Shown in pieces: positions 45,082-53,770 of a DNA stretch of 64,000 nucleotides. The DNA comes from Rhodococcus opacus (lineage in GTDB: Bacteria > Actinomycetota > Actinomycetes > Mycobacteriales > Mycobacteriaceae), in the NCBI RefSeq assembly GCF_012396235.1, contig NZ_JAAXPA010000002.1:186001-250000 (forward strand), given 5' to 3'. Both the position numbers and the translations under genes were made by a program. Every line of letters starts with the position of its first letter. Position 1 is the stretch's first letter. Under the pieces are notes generated by a model, which was given only the letters and a program-made list of their open reading frames with translations, was not told the DNA's origin and searched no databases.

Positions 45082-47182
45082 TCTCCTCACTGGGGAGCGC
45101 CTCGACACCAGGGCTCCGGAGCTGACCCGGTACTACGACGTCGCCGCGCTGGCCTCGGCGGTCGCGGGACTGGCGTCCCTGGCGCCGCTTCCGTCGTCGG
45201 TGAGTTCGGTGCTACTGACGGTGTTCGTGTTGGTCGGACCGGGTCTCGCGATCGTGACGTGGATGCGGATACCGGTCGCCGCAGCCGTCGCGGCCGTCCC
45301 CGTTCTCGGACTGTCCGTGGTGACTGCGGCCACCACCGTCCTGGCCTGGTTCTACCGATGGCCCGCGACGGGTCTGCTGCTGGTGATGGTCCTTGCCGTC
45401 GTGGCGTCCGCGCTGCGGCATCGGTGGCACGACACCGGCGCCGAGCCGGTTCGCGCGGTGACCGTGCAGCAGGTGTCGTTCCGTCTGTCGCAATGGTGGC
45501 ACGCTGCCCGCCGCAACCGGCCCCTGATCCTCGTTTCCGTGGCGCTCGCCGTGTGGGTGGTGGTTCTCTTCGGGCTCGGCTCCACTGCGTACTCACAGTT
45601 CGGTCTGCTGTTCGTCGGCAGCGGGCCCGGCTTGGTGGTGTGCGCGCTGATGATGCTCGGTGCATTCGTCTGGGCTCTTCGCAAGAGGACCGTCGGGACC
45701 GCCGCCGCGGCCGTGCTCGGCGTGATCGCGGTGGAACGGCTCACCCCGACCCTCATCACCGACGTGCCCATCTACGGGTGGACGTACAAGCACCTCGGCG
45801 TGGTCGACTACATCCAGCAGTTCCAGACACTGCCGCCCAAGGGCGTCGACATCTACGGCGAGTGGCCGGGCTTCTTCACCGCTTTCGCGTGGTTCGGCGA
45901 CATCACGTCCGCGGACATGATGTCGATCGCCCACTGGTTCGCGCCGGTGATCCACGTGCTGCTGGCAGTCGTGATCGCCGCGATCGCCCGGCTCCTCGGG
46001 TTCGGCATGCGGGTGGCACTGACGGTTGCGATGGTGGCGGAACTCGCCAACTGGGTGGGGCAGGACTACTTCTCGCCGCAGGCCATCGCCCTCGTCATGG
46101 CGCTGGGCGTGGTGGCACTGCTCGTGGTGTCGACGGAGCACCGCTCTGCGGCGTACCTGTCGATCCTCGTCTTCGCCGCTCTGGTGCCCACCCACCAGCT
46201 GACCCCGTACTGGCTGTTCGGCGTGACAGTGGCCCTGGCGGTGACGCGGAAGATCCGTCCGTGGTGGATCCCCGTTCCCTACTTCGCGATCCTCGTCGCC
46301 TATCTCGTTCCCCGGCTGGACATCGTGGCACCGTACGGGCTGCTGTCCGGTTTCAACCCGGTCGACAACGCCGCCAGCAACGTGACTGCCGTCGGCACGT
46401 TCGGGAAGATCTTCACCTCCGCCGTGTGCCGTTCCCTGTCAGCGGGCATCATCCTGCTCGCCGTGGTCTGTGCGATCGTCCTCTGGCGTCGCAAGCGTCC
46501 CGCCTGGGTCGCAACCGTCATGGCGTTCAGCTCGTTCGCGCTGCTGGCCGGTCAGAGCTACGGCGGTGAGGCGATCTTCCGGGTCTATCTCTACGCCGTG
46601 CCCGGGTGCGCGATTCTCATCGCGCCGATCCTCGTGGACGCTCTCACGATCAGGTTCCGGTCCGGATTGCTCCGTCGAGTCGTCCCGGTCGGACTCGCGA
46701 GCGGACTGGCGTACGTGACGTTCGCGGGCCTGCAAGGCTATGTCGGGCTGTGGTCGCTGGTCATCGGGTATCAGTCCCAGGTGACATTCGCAGAGGACAT
46801 CCTCGCGAACGAGAAGCCGCCGGCGACGATCATGTCGCTCTATCCCGCCGGCCTTCCCACTCGGGTCAGCGCCGACTACATCAAGTTCGCCGTCGTCGAC
46901 AAGGATTTCGATCAACCCTTGCTGGCCTTGCCCCCGGCCGTGCTGGAGGGCTTTCCGCACGGCGGCCAGATCGAGATGCTCACCGCGGATGCGGCGGAAC
47001 GCGACGGCGACACGTATCTCGTGTTCAACACGCAGGGCACTGCCGCCATCCGCTACTACGGCTATCTACCGGACGGATCCGTCGAGAACTTCGAGGACCA
47101 GATGCGGTCCAGCCCCGACTGGTCCGTGTACGCGCAGGACGACAACAGCACGATCTTCCGTTACACGGGGCCGCGCCGGTAA
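45074..47182 (+). CDS. Large polytopic membrane protein, possible polymerase or lipid-sugar transferase
   Basis: The 702 residues have roughly 13-15 hydrophobic helices followed by a soluble C-terminal ~130 residues (PPATIMSLYPAGLPTRVSADY onward). The architecture, many helices with a long loop (TDVPIYGWTYKHLGVVDYIQQ) and an outer C-terminal domain, resembles GT-C-type or Wzy-like proteins, but I see no decisive motif. It lies between two GH16 genes and no other Wzy candidate exists in this locus, so polymerisation is a fair guess. It starts inside the end of the first GH16 gene. Confidence 0.7.
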   Translation: MSDLLTGERLDTRAPELTRYYDVAALASAVAGLASLAPLPSSVSSVLLTVFVLVGPGLAIVTWMRIPVAAAVAAVPVLGLSVVTAATTVLAWFYRWPATGLLLVMVLAVVASALRHRWHDTGAEPVRAVTVQQVSFRLSQWWHAARRNRPLILVSVALAVWVVVLFGLGSTAYSQFGLLFVGSGPGLVVCALMMLGAFVWALRKRTVGTAAAAVLGVIAVERLTPTLITDVPIYGWTYKHLGVVDYIQQFQTLPPKGVDIYGEWPGFFTAFAWFGDITSADMMSIAHWFAPVIHVLLAVVIAAIARLLGFGMRVALTVAMVAELANWVGQDYFSPQAIALVMALGVVALLVVSTEHRSAAYLSILVFAALVPTHQLTPYWLFGVTVALAVTRKIRPWWIPVPYFAILVAYLVPRLDIVAPYGLLSGFNPVDNAASNVTAVGTFGKIFTSAVCRSLSAGIILLAVVCAIVLWRRKRPAWVATVMAFSSFALLAGQSYGGEAIFRVYLYAVPGCAILIAPILVDALTIRFRSGLLRRVVPVGLASGLAYVTFAGLQGYVGLWSLVIGYQSQVTFAEDILANEKPPATIMSLYPAGLPTRVSADYIKFAVVDKDFDQPLLALPPAVLEGFPHGGQIEMLTADAAERDGDTYLVFNTQGTAAIRYYGYLPDGSVENFEDQMRSSPDWSVYAQDDNSTIFRYTGPRR

Positions 47183-47238
47183 CGGCCACGTCGCGTATTC
47201 GGTCACGACCGGTCGCGGCGACGCCTAGCATCGGCACA

Positions 47239-48078
47239 ATGCGGCGGATGCGCTCGGCCCTGTTCGAGATTGCGTTGACGTGCTCGGTGGCGCTGTGCGC
47301 GCTGTCCCTCACCCCGGCTGTCGCCGCCGCCGCGCCCGGCGGTGGAGGCGTCCGGACCGCCTACCCCGGATACACCGTGATCGGCAGCGACGAATTCGAC
47401 GGACCCGCAAACGCGGCACCCAATCCACTGTTCTGGGGCTACGACCTCGGCGGCGGTGGGTGGGGCAACAACGAGAAGCAGGTGTACACCGACTCCCGGC
47501 AGAATTCGCGGCTCGACGGCAACGGTCGTCTCGTCGTCGAGGCCCGCAGAAACGGTGGCGGATTCACGTCGGCTCGACTCGTGACCCGTGGAAAGTTCGA
47601 ATTCACGTACGGGGTGATCGAGGCACGGATTCAGGTACCGTCCGGTCCGGGAATCCATCCTGCGTTCTGGACGCTCGGAAGCAACATCACCAGCGTCGGG
47701 TGGCCTGCCTGCGGCGAGATCGACATCCTCGAGGTGATCGGGGATGGTTCGCGATACCACGCGGGAGTGCACGGCCCGACCGTCGGCGGCGGGCACTGGG
47801 AACGCTCGACGGACGGCTCTATCGGTGCGAACCTCAGCGCAGGTTTCCACGATTACGCCCTGATCAAAGCGCCCGGCCGCATCTCGGTGGGCATCGACGG
47901 GAACATCGTCGGCACGGTCACCACGGCGGACCTGCGACCCGAGGAGCGCTGGGTGTTCGACGCCCCGGCGTACCTGCTGCTCGATGTGGCCGTCGGCGGG
48001 AACTGGCCCGGCCCTGTCACGTCGTCGACACGCTTTCCCGCCACCATGCTGGTGGACTGGGTGAGGTTCTCCCAGTGA
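47239..48078 (+). CDS. Secreted glycoside hydrolase family 16 enzyme (second copy)
   Basis: ATG 47239 (279 residues) opens with a classic signal peptide ending near AVAAAAPGG. The GH16 site GEIDILE has Glu160, Asp162 and Glu165. It is plainly a paralogue of the GH16 at 44239 (GGGGWGNNEKQVYTDSRQNSR, LDVAVGGNWPG), but with a cleavable signal instead of a likely anchor. Two Cys differ between them. One may be anchored and one released, giving cell-bound and free activity on the same glycan. No terminator is clear after it. Confidence 0.9.
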   Translation: MRRMRSALFEIALTCSVALCALSLTPAVAAAAPGGGGVRTAYPGYTVIGSDEFDGPANAAPNPLFWGYDLGGGGWGNNEKQVYTDSRQNSRLDGNGRLVVEARRNGGGFTSARLVTRGKFEFTYGVIEARIQVPSGPGIHPAFWTLGSNITSVGWPACGEIDILEVIGDGSRYHAGVHGPTVGGGHWERSTDGSIGANLSAGFHDYALIKAPGRISVGIDGNIVGTVTTADLRPEERWVFDAPAYLLLDVAVGGNWPGPVTSSTRFPATMLVDWVRFSQ

Positions 48079-48108
48079 CGTCCGGGACGCGCGAGTTTCG
48101 GGTGTGAA

Positions 48109-48114
48109 TAGAAT
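48109..48114 (+). promoter_or_regulatory. Likely -10 box of a leaderless gene
   Basis: TAGAAT is followed by seven bases to ATG 48122. In actinobacteria this spacing usually puts the transcription start at the A of the ATG. There is no Shine-Dalgarno sequence, which fits leaderless translation. A -35 is not evident. Confidence 0.6.
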
Positions 48115-48121
48115 CAAGTTC

Positions 48122-48268
48122 ATGGCCGTGTCGAACTCAGAGTGCCGCTGCGGCCACCCATTCGACGCTCACGAGCACTACCGCAAGGGCACGTCCTGTG
48201 CACTGTGCGACTGTCCGCGGTTTCGGCGGCCGCTTCCCCGGTTGATCCGGAAGCTCGTCGGCCGTTGA
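48122..48268 (+). CDS. Small Cys/His-rich protein, probable zinc-binding
   Basis: This 48-residue gene is easy to miss. It encodes ECRCGHPFDAHEHYRKG and CALCDCPRF, then a basic Arg/Pro/Leu tail ending KLVGR. Five Cys (8, 10, 26, 29, 31) and three His (12, 17, 19) could bind one zinc ion as a compact ribbon. The basic tail might contact nucleic acid or membrane lipids. A good -10 box sits seven bases upstream, giving a leaderless transcript. Short actinobacterial proteins with this CxCGH...HYR...CxxC layout exist as uncharacterised proteins. I cannot name a function. The opposite strand has an open frame of similar size, judged shadow. Confidence 0.72.
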   Translation: MAVSNSECRCGHPFDAHEHYRKGTSCALCDCPRFRRPLPRLIRKLVGR

Positions 48269-48356
48269 CCGCGATCCGCGCACGGTAGCGGTGCGGATCG
48301 GGCAAGCGATGTCGAACGTTCGTGCTTGCCTGCCTGCCTTACGGTGACGACAAAAC

Positions 48357-48369
48357 ATACTAATAGTAT
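48357..48369. promoter_or_regulatory. Palindrome ATACTA-A-TAGTAT upstream of the giant GGDEF/EAL gene
   Basis: This perfect 6-base palindrome with one central base lies in a locally AT-rich stretch about 95-107 bases before the start. A GTATGT word at 48389-48394 mirrors ACATAC at 48355-48360. It is likely an operator or part of the promoter. Confidence 0.45.
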
Positions 48370-48463
48370 CGTTCTGCACTGTATTTCAGTATGTACGTCG
48401 TGCAAAGATGGACGTCTGGATACTTTGAATTCAAGAATTCACTGACAGCAGGCGGCAGTTCGG

Positions 48464-51400
48464 GTGGTGACGATGGGACATCGGACAGCCGAGCGGGTGG
48501 GGACGTCGTCGAGCGCCGAGGCCGTGTGGAGAGGCGGTCTGTGTGCGATCGCCGTCGCATTCATCGTCCCATCGCTGCTGTTCGCGATGGGTTGGTGGTC
48601 GGGATGGGATGGAGCGTTCACGACGATCGTGATTGCCGACGTGAGTTTGCTGGTGTTCGCCGTGCTCGCCACCGCGTGTGCCGCCTGGGCTGCCTGGGTA
48701 GGGCGGGGCGCGGTGCGCCACAGCTGGTCGGCGTTGGCAGGTGGGCTGGCGGCCTGGTCGGTCGGTCAAGGCATCTGGTGCTACTACGTGGTGAACGAGG
48801 GAAGTGATCAGATACCGTTCCCCTCCGCGGCGGCTGCGGCGTATCTGTTGTTTCCGGTCGGCGCATGCGCGGCGTTGTTGCTGTTCCCGGCCGGTGACAG
48901 CGGACAGTCCCGTACCCGGCTGATTCTGGACGGAATCATCGTGGCCGGTTCACTGTTCGTGGTGTCGTGGGTGAGCGTGCTCGGCAGCGTGTACCACGCG
49001 GGGAGCGACACACCGGCAAGCCTCGTGTCGTCCCTCGCCTATCCTGTCGCGGACCTGGTGATTGCGACGATGGCGATTGTGGTGCTGACCCGAGCGCGGG
49101 TCGGGCAACGCCTGACCCTGGGATTGCTGTGCATCGGGATCATCCTGATGGCATTGTCTGCCAGCGCAGTCTCCTACCTGACCGCGCTGGGCACCTATCG
49201 CAACGGCGGTGTGACAGACCTGGGCTGGGTGGCCGCCTTCGTCGCGATCGGGCTGGCGGCGCTGTCGAGCACCCGCACACCGTCACCCGAACCGGTCCCG
49301 GTGCAGATTCCGTCCCGGGCACGATTGTGGTTGCCGTACGTTCCGTTGTTGCTGGCCGTTGCCGTCGGCCTGCAGCGGGAGCTGCCCGGGCTGGGTTCCG
49401 GCCCGATTCCCGCTGCGATCATGGTCCTGGTGTCGGCCTTGCTGGCACGGCAGTTCATCGTGTTGGCCGAGAACCGGCGGTTGTTGCTCACCGTGGCCCG
49501 ACAGGCCTTTCGCGACCGACTGACCGGACTGGCGAACCGTGCGTTGTTTCTCGACCGTCTCGACCAGGCAGTGCAGCGACAACGGCGGGAACGGTCACCG
49601 ATCGTGGTGTTGTGTGTGGACCTCGATGATTTCAAGACAGTCAACGACAGCCTCGGCCATCCCGCAGGGGACGAGCTGTTGATCCGCGTTGCCGAACGGC
49701 TCACCGGGTGCGTGCGGAGCACCGACACCGTAGCCCGGCTCGGAGGTGACGAGTTCGCGGCCCTGGTCGAAGGGAGCGTCGCGGATGCCCTGTCTGCTGC
49801 GGATCGGGTGCTGGAGGCCTTCATCCCGCCGTTCGTCATCGACGGTGTCGCGCTCTCCATCCGTCCCAGTATCGGGCTGACCATTGCCGCATCCGAGGTC
49901 CCCGACGCGACGACCGAGAGCCTGCTCAAACAGGCAGATTTGGCAATGTACGCGGCCAAACGCGGCGGCGGTGGCTGCCTTCGCAGTTTCATGCCGAATG
50001 CGGCCGGCTTCGACGAGTTCGACGGGCGGCCCTGTGTCGACCATCCCACCTCCCGCACCGTCGACACCGGGCCGGGGGAGATCGAGAACCTGCCTCGAGC
50101 CGCGGAACCCGTAACAGAGCAGCCTCTCTCGGGCCGGCGTGCCGCAACTGGAATGACGTCGGCACACAGCCGAACACGGCCGTTTCGGACGGGCTGGGTG
50201 TCGCCACCAGGTCGGTCACGGCGCGGTGTGATGGCGGTGCTCGGGATTCTGCTGATCGGTGCGGTCTCGTACGCGATCTCGATCGCGGTGGGTGATCGGG
50301 CTGGCTGGATCGTGCTGCGCGAGGCGCTCTACGACGGATTGACGCTCTCGGTCGCCTTCATGGTCGCCGCTCGCGCGTGGTGGGTGCCGGCCGAGCGCCA
50401 GGCGTGGTGGCTGATCGCGCTGGGGCTGACGAGCTGGTGCGTGGGCGATGTCGTGGCGATGTCGTGGGTGCCCGAGGGCCAGTCCCCATCCGTGGCCGAT
50501 CCGCTGAAGTTGGCGTTCTACCCACTCGTCTATACCGGGCTGGTGTTGCTCCTCCGTGCGCGAGCGCGGCGACTACCGGCGGAGATCTGGTTGGATGCCG
50601 TCACCGCCGGGTTGACGCTCGCGGCTCTGGCGGCGGCCCTCGCATTCGGTCCGATCGAGTCGGTGGCGAGCGGGTCACCCGCAGCGGTGATCGTCGGGCT
50701 GGCGTACCCGGTGGGAGACGTGCTGCTCCTCGCGCTTGCGGTCGGAGCGCTCGCGGTGCTGGGTTGGCGTGCCGAGCAGCGGTGGGTGCTGCTGGTTGCG
50801 GGGTTCATGCTGTTTGCGGTGGCCGACACCTTTTACCTGTTCCGCAGTGCTGACGGCTACGTCGAGGGCACGTGGATCGATGCGCTCCCGCACGTCGCGG
50901 TGCTGCTGGTGGCCTTGGCCAGTTGGCGGGCCCCCGGCCGACGGCGATCCAATCAGCTTCCCGGACTGGCTATCTGGGTCCCCCCACTGGTGTGCACCGC
51001 TGCGTCGGTGGGCCTGCTGGTGCTTGACCACGATGCGCGGCTGTCGCGGCTCGCGGTGGTTCTCGCCGCGCTCACCCTGGTCGCGGTCGCGGCCCGATTC
51101 GCGGTGACGTTCCGTGAAGTGGTCGTCCTGGCCGACAGCCACCGCGAGGCGAGGACCGACGACCTCACGAACCTGGCAAACCGGCGGGCGATCACGGCCG
51201 CGTTGACGGCCGAATACTTCGACCATGTGGCGCAGCCGGCCGGGCAACCCCACCGCCCGGGTCCCGGCTTGCTGCTGATGGATCTGGACCGGTTCAAGGA
51301 GATCAATGATTCTTTCGGACGGTACGTGGGCGATCAATTGCTGCGCCAGGTCGCGGACCGGCTGGCGCGGTCGGTGCGACCGGGTGATCTGCCGGCCCGG

Positions 51401-52447
51401 ATCGGCGGAGACGCGTTCGCGGTCCTACTCCCGTCCGGGATCGACCTTACGGAAGCCCGTGCGCTGGCTGGTCGTCTCCTCGAAGCGTTGCGCGAGCCGT
51501 TCCACCTCGATGAGATCACCGTTCACGTCGAGGCGAGCATCGGAATCGCCCTCTGCCCGCAACATTGCGCCAACCCCCAGGACTTGCTTCAGCGCGCCGG
51601 AGTGGCGATGTATCGGGCCAAGTGCGGCCGTCGCGCGCTCGAGGTGTACGACGCTGCCGAGTACCAACGCAGCATCGAGGAGAGGCAGTCCGTCGAGGAG
51701 TTGCGCACAGCGATCGCCGGCGACGAGCTCACGTGCTATTACCAACCGAAGGTCAGCGCGTGCGACGGGCAGGTGCACAGCGTCGAGGCTCTCGTTCGAT
51801 GGGAACACCCTCGCCACGGCCTACTCCTGCCCGATCAATTCCTTCCTCATGCCGAACAGTCGGGCCTGATGCGGCCACTGACAACGAGAGTCCTGGAGCT
51901 TGCTCTGGGTCAAGCGCGCACCTGGCTCGATCGCGGGGTATCGCTGACCGTCGCGGTGAACCTTTCGGTCACGAATCTGCTCGACGCAGACCTGGTTGCC
52001 GAGATCGACCGGCTCTTGAAGGACTTTCGACTACCCGCCGACGCACTCATTCTCGAGATCACCGAAAGTGTCCTGATGACCGACTACATGCGCGCCAGAA
52101 GGGTGGTCGAGGCGCTGCAGGGTCTCGGAATCGGATTGTCGATCGACGACTACGGCACCGGGTGGTCCTCCCTTGCCTATCTGCAGGACCTTGCCGTCGA
52201 TGAGCTGAAACTCGACCGGGTCTTCGTCGCCCGCCTCGCCAGCGACCCTCGATCCGTCGCGATTGTGCGATCGACCGTGGAGCTCGCACACAGCCTGGGC
52301 GCGTCTCTGGTCGCCGAAGGTGTCGAAGACGAGGAAACCCTGAGGGCCCTGCGTCGATACGGCTGCGACGTCACCCAGGGGCATTACCACGGCCGCCCGC
52401 TGCCTCCCGACCAGCTCGATCTTCGGTTGCTCGGCCGGCACCGTTGA
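48464..52447 (+). CDS. Tandem membrane-sensor/GGDEF x2 plus EAL c-di-GMP protein
   Basis: The 1327 residues contain two repeated units: a multi-helix MASE-like membrane sensor (~25-335) with GGDEF (427-431), then a second membrane sensor (~588-890) with a degenerate GGDAF (981-985), and finally EAL (1108-1110) with DDYGTGWSS. The two sensor halves resemble each other (SLAYPVADLV / GLAYPVGDVL; RLILDGIIVAG / EIWLDAVTAG). The first GGDEF keeps the inhibitory RSTD (418-421). So domain 1 may synthesise c-di-GMP, domain 2 may only bind GTP or c-di-GMP, and EAL can degrade it. Start GTG 48464 or ATG 48473. It stands alone, with its own AT-rich promoter region. Confidence 0.92.
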   Translation: MVTMGHRTAERVGTSSSAEAVWRGGLCAIAVAFIVPSLLFAMGWWSGWDGAFTTIVIADVSLLVFAVLATACAAWAAWVGRGAVRHSWSALAGGLAAWSVGQGIWCYYVVNEGSDQIPFPSAAAAAYLLFPVGACAALLLFPAGDSGQSRTRLILDGIIVAGSLFVVSWVSVLGSVYHAGSDTPASLVSSLAYPVADLVIATMAIVVLTRARVGQRLTLGLLCIGIILMALSASAVSYLTALGTYRNGGVTDLGWVAAFVAIGLAALSSTRTPSPEPVPVQIPSRARLWLPYVPLLLAVAVGLQRELPGLGSGPIPAAIMVLVSALLARQFIVLAENRRLLLTVARQAFRDRLTGLANRALFLDRLDQAVQRQRRERSPIVVLCVDLDDFKTVNDSLGHPAGDELLIRVAERLTGCVRSTDTVARLGGDEFAALVEGSVADALSAADRVLEAFIPPFVIDGVALSIRPSIGLTIAASEVPDATTESLLKQADLAMYAAKRGGGGCLRSFMPNAAGFDEFDGRPCVDHPTSRTVDTGPGEIENLPRAAEPVTEQPLSGRRAATGMTSAHSRTRPFRTGWVSPPGRSRRGVMAVLGILLIGAVSYAISIAVGDRAGWIVLREALYDGLTLSVAFMVAARAWWVPAERQAWWLIALGLTSWCVGDVVAMSWVPEGQSPSVADPLKLAFYPLVYTGLVLLLRARARRLPAEIWLDAVTAGLTLAALAAALAFGPIESVASGSPAAVIVGLAYPVGDVLLLALAVGALAVLGWRAEQRWVLLVAGFMLFAVADTFYLFRSADGYVEGTWIDALPHVAVLLVALASWRAPGRRRSNQLPGLAIWVPPLVCTAASVGLLVLDHDARLSRLAVVLAALTLVAVAARFAVTFREVVVLADSHREARTDDLTNLANRRAITAALTAEYFDHVAQPAGQPHRPGPGLLLMDLDRFKEINDSFGRYVGDQLLRQVADRLARSVRPGDLPARIGGDAFAVLLPSGIDLTEARALAGRLLEALREPFHLDEITVHVEASIGIALCPQHCANPQDLLQRAGVAMYRAKCGRRALEVYDAAEYQRSIEERQSVEELRTAIAGDELTCYYQPKVSACDGQVHSVEALVRWEHPRHGLLLPDQFLPHAEQSGLMRPLTTRVLELALGQARTWLDRGVSLTVAVNLSVTNLLDADLVAEIDRLLKDFRLPADALILEITESVLMTDYMRARRVVEALQGLGIGLSIDDYGTGWSSLAYLQDLAVDELKLDRVFVARLASDPRSVAIVRSTVELAHSLGASLVAEGVEDEETLRALRRYGCDVTQGHYHGRPLPPDQLDLRLLGRHR

Positions 52448-52483
52448 TGCGGTACGACTGTCCGGTGCGTTGATCGGGAGGCT

Positions 52484-53770
52484 CTACGTGAACAGGCCCT
52501 GACCCCAGTACTGCCCCTCGGCGAGGCCGGTCGGGCAGGCGAAGAGGGCGGAACCGACGTGCTGGATGTACTCGTTCATCGCGTCGTTCCTGGACAGGTT
52601 GAGCTGCATCGGCACGAACTGTTCCTGTGGGTTGCGGCAGTAGGCGATGAAGAAGAGTCCGGCGTCGAGGTGGCCGAAACCGTCGGAGCCGTCGGTGAAG
52701 TTGTATCCACGACGCAGGATCTGGATGCCGCCGAGTTCCTGAGCGGATGCCAGTCGCACGTGCGCGTCGACGTCGATGACGGGGTCGTGACCCTTCTTGG
52801 AATCGAAGTCGAGTTCGTCGAATTCCGCCTTGCCGCTCAGCGGGGCGCCGGTGCCCTTGGACCGTCCGATCACGCGTTCCTGCTCGCCGAGCACGGTGCG
52901 ATCCCACTGCTCGATGAGCATGCGGATCCGCCGCGCCACGAGGTACGCGCCGCCGCCCATCCACGCCTGGTCGTCGTCGGACGCCACCCACACGTGCTGG
53001 TCGAGGACGCCGGGTTCCTCGGCCTTGATGTTGTTCGTTCCGTCCTTGAACCCGAACAGGTTTCGCGGCGTGTCCTGGGTGGTCGACGTCGACGAGGTGC
53101 GGCCGAACCCCAGCTGCGACCACCGGACGGAGGCCGTCCCGAACGCGACGCGCGCCAGGTTGCGGATGGCGTGCACGGCCACCTGCGGGTCGTTGGCGCA
53201 CGCCTGGATCGCGATGTCGCCGCCGCTGCGCGCCGGATCCAGGTTGTCCGCCCGGAAGTGCGGAAGGTCGACGAGCGCGGCAGGCTTCTTGGACGCGAAG
53301 CCGAACCGGTCGTCGAACAGTGAGGGTCCGAACCCGATGGTGAGCGTCAGCTGGGACGCCGGCAGGCCGAGCGCCTCCCCGGTGTCGCTGGGCGGAACGT
53401 AGGCTCCGTCGCCGATGGCACCGTCCGGGGTGGCCTCCTCGCCCGCGGTCATCCGCTCGGCCATCACGGTCCACTTCTTCAGCAGTGCTTCGAGTTCCTC
53501 ACGGGACTTCGTGGTGACGTCGAACGCCACGAAGTGCATCCGGTCCTGCGCGGGCGTCACGATGCCCGCCTGGTGTTCGCCCCGGAAGGCGACGACGTCG
53601 CCGTGCGAGAACGGTGGTTCGGCGGCGGTGGCGCGCCCGACCAGTGCACCGGCGCCGGCGAGGGCGGCTCCCGCCCCGACGGCGCCGAACAGACGTCGTC
53701 GGGACATTCCCCTGCGCTCGTCCACCGAGGTGGTCGTGTCGGGTGTTCCGGTCGGATCAGTCATGATCAT
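52484..53770 (-). CDS. efeB: Tat-exported Dyp-type haem peroxidase EfeB
   Basis: The 428 residues begin with a Tat signal (SRRRLFGAVGAGAALAGAGA). The Dyp-peroxidase signature GFKDG is at 240-244 with the distal Asp243, and the likely haem-ligand His337 lies in VDAHVRLAS. EfeB works outside the membrane with EfeO and EfeU in ferrous iron uptake, and has been proposed to oxidise iron or act on haem. Start ATG 53770 overlaps the efeO stop by four bases. It is the last gene of efeUOB and converges with the GGDEF/EAL gene (36-base gap). Confidence 0.95.
   Translation of the reverse strand: MIMTDPTGTPDTTTSVDERRGMSRRRLFGAVGAGAALAGAGALVGRATAAEPPFSHGDVVAFRGEHQAGIVTPAQDRMHFVAFDVTTKSREELEALLKKWTVMAERMTAGEEATPDGAIGDGAYVPPSDTGEALGLPASQLTLTIGFGPSLFDDRFGFASKKPAALVDLPHFRADNLDPARSGGDIAIQACANDPQVAVHAIRNLARVAFGTASVRWSQLGFGRTSSTSTTQDTPRNLFGFKDGTNNIKAEEPGVLDQHVWVASDDDQAWMGGGAYLVARRIRMLIEQWDRTVLGEQERVIGRSKGTGAPLSGKAEFDELDFDSKKGHDPVIDVDAHVRLASAQELGGIQILRRGYNFTDGSDGFGHLDAGLFFIAYCRNPQEQFVPMQLNLSRNDAMNEYIQHVGSALFACPTGLAEGQYWGQGLFT

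Noticed and set aside
48120..48305. 61-codon minus-strand frame over the small Cys-rich gene
   Set aside because: The plus-strand frame has a -10 box at leaderless spacing and a metal-site pattern; the minus frame has neither.
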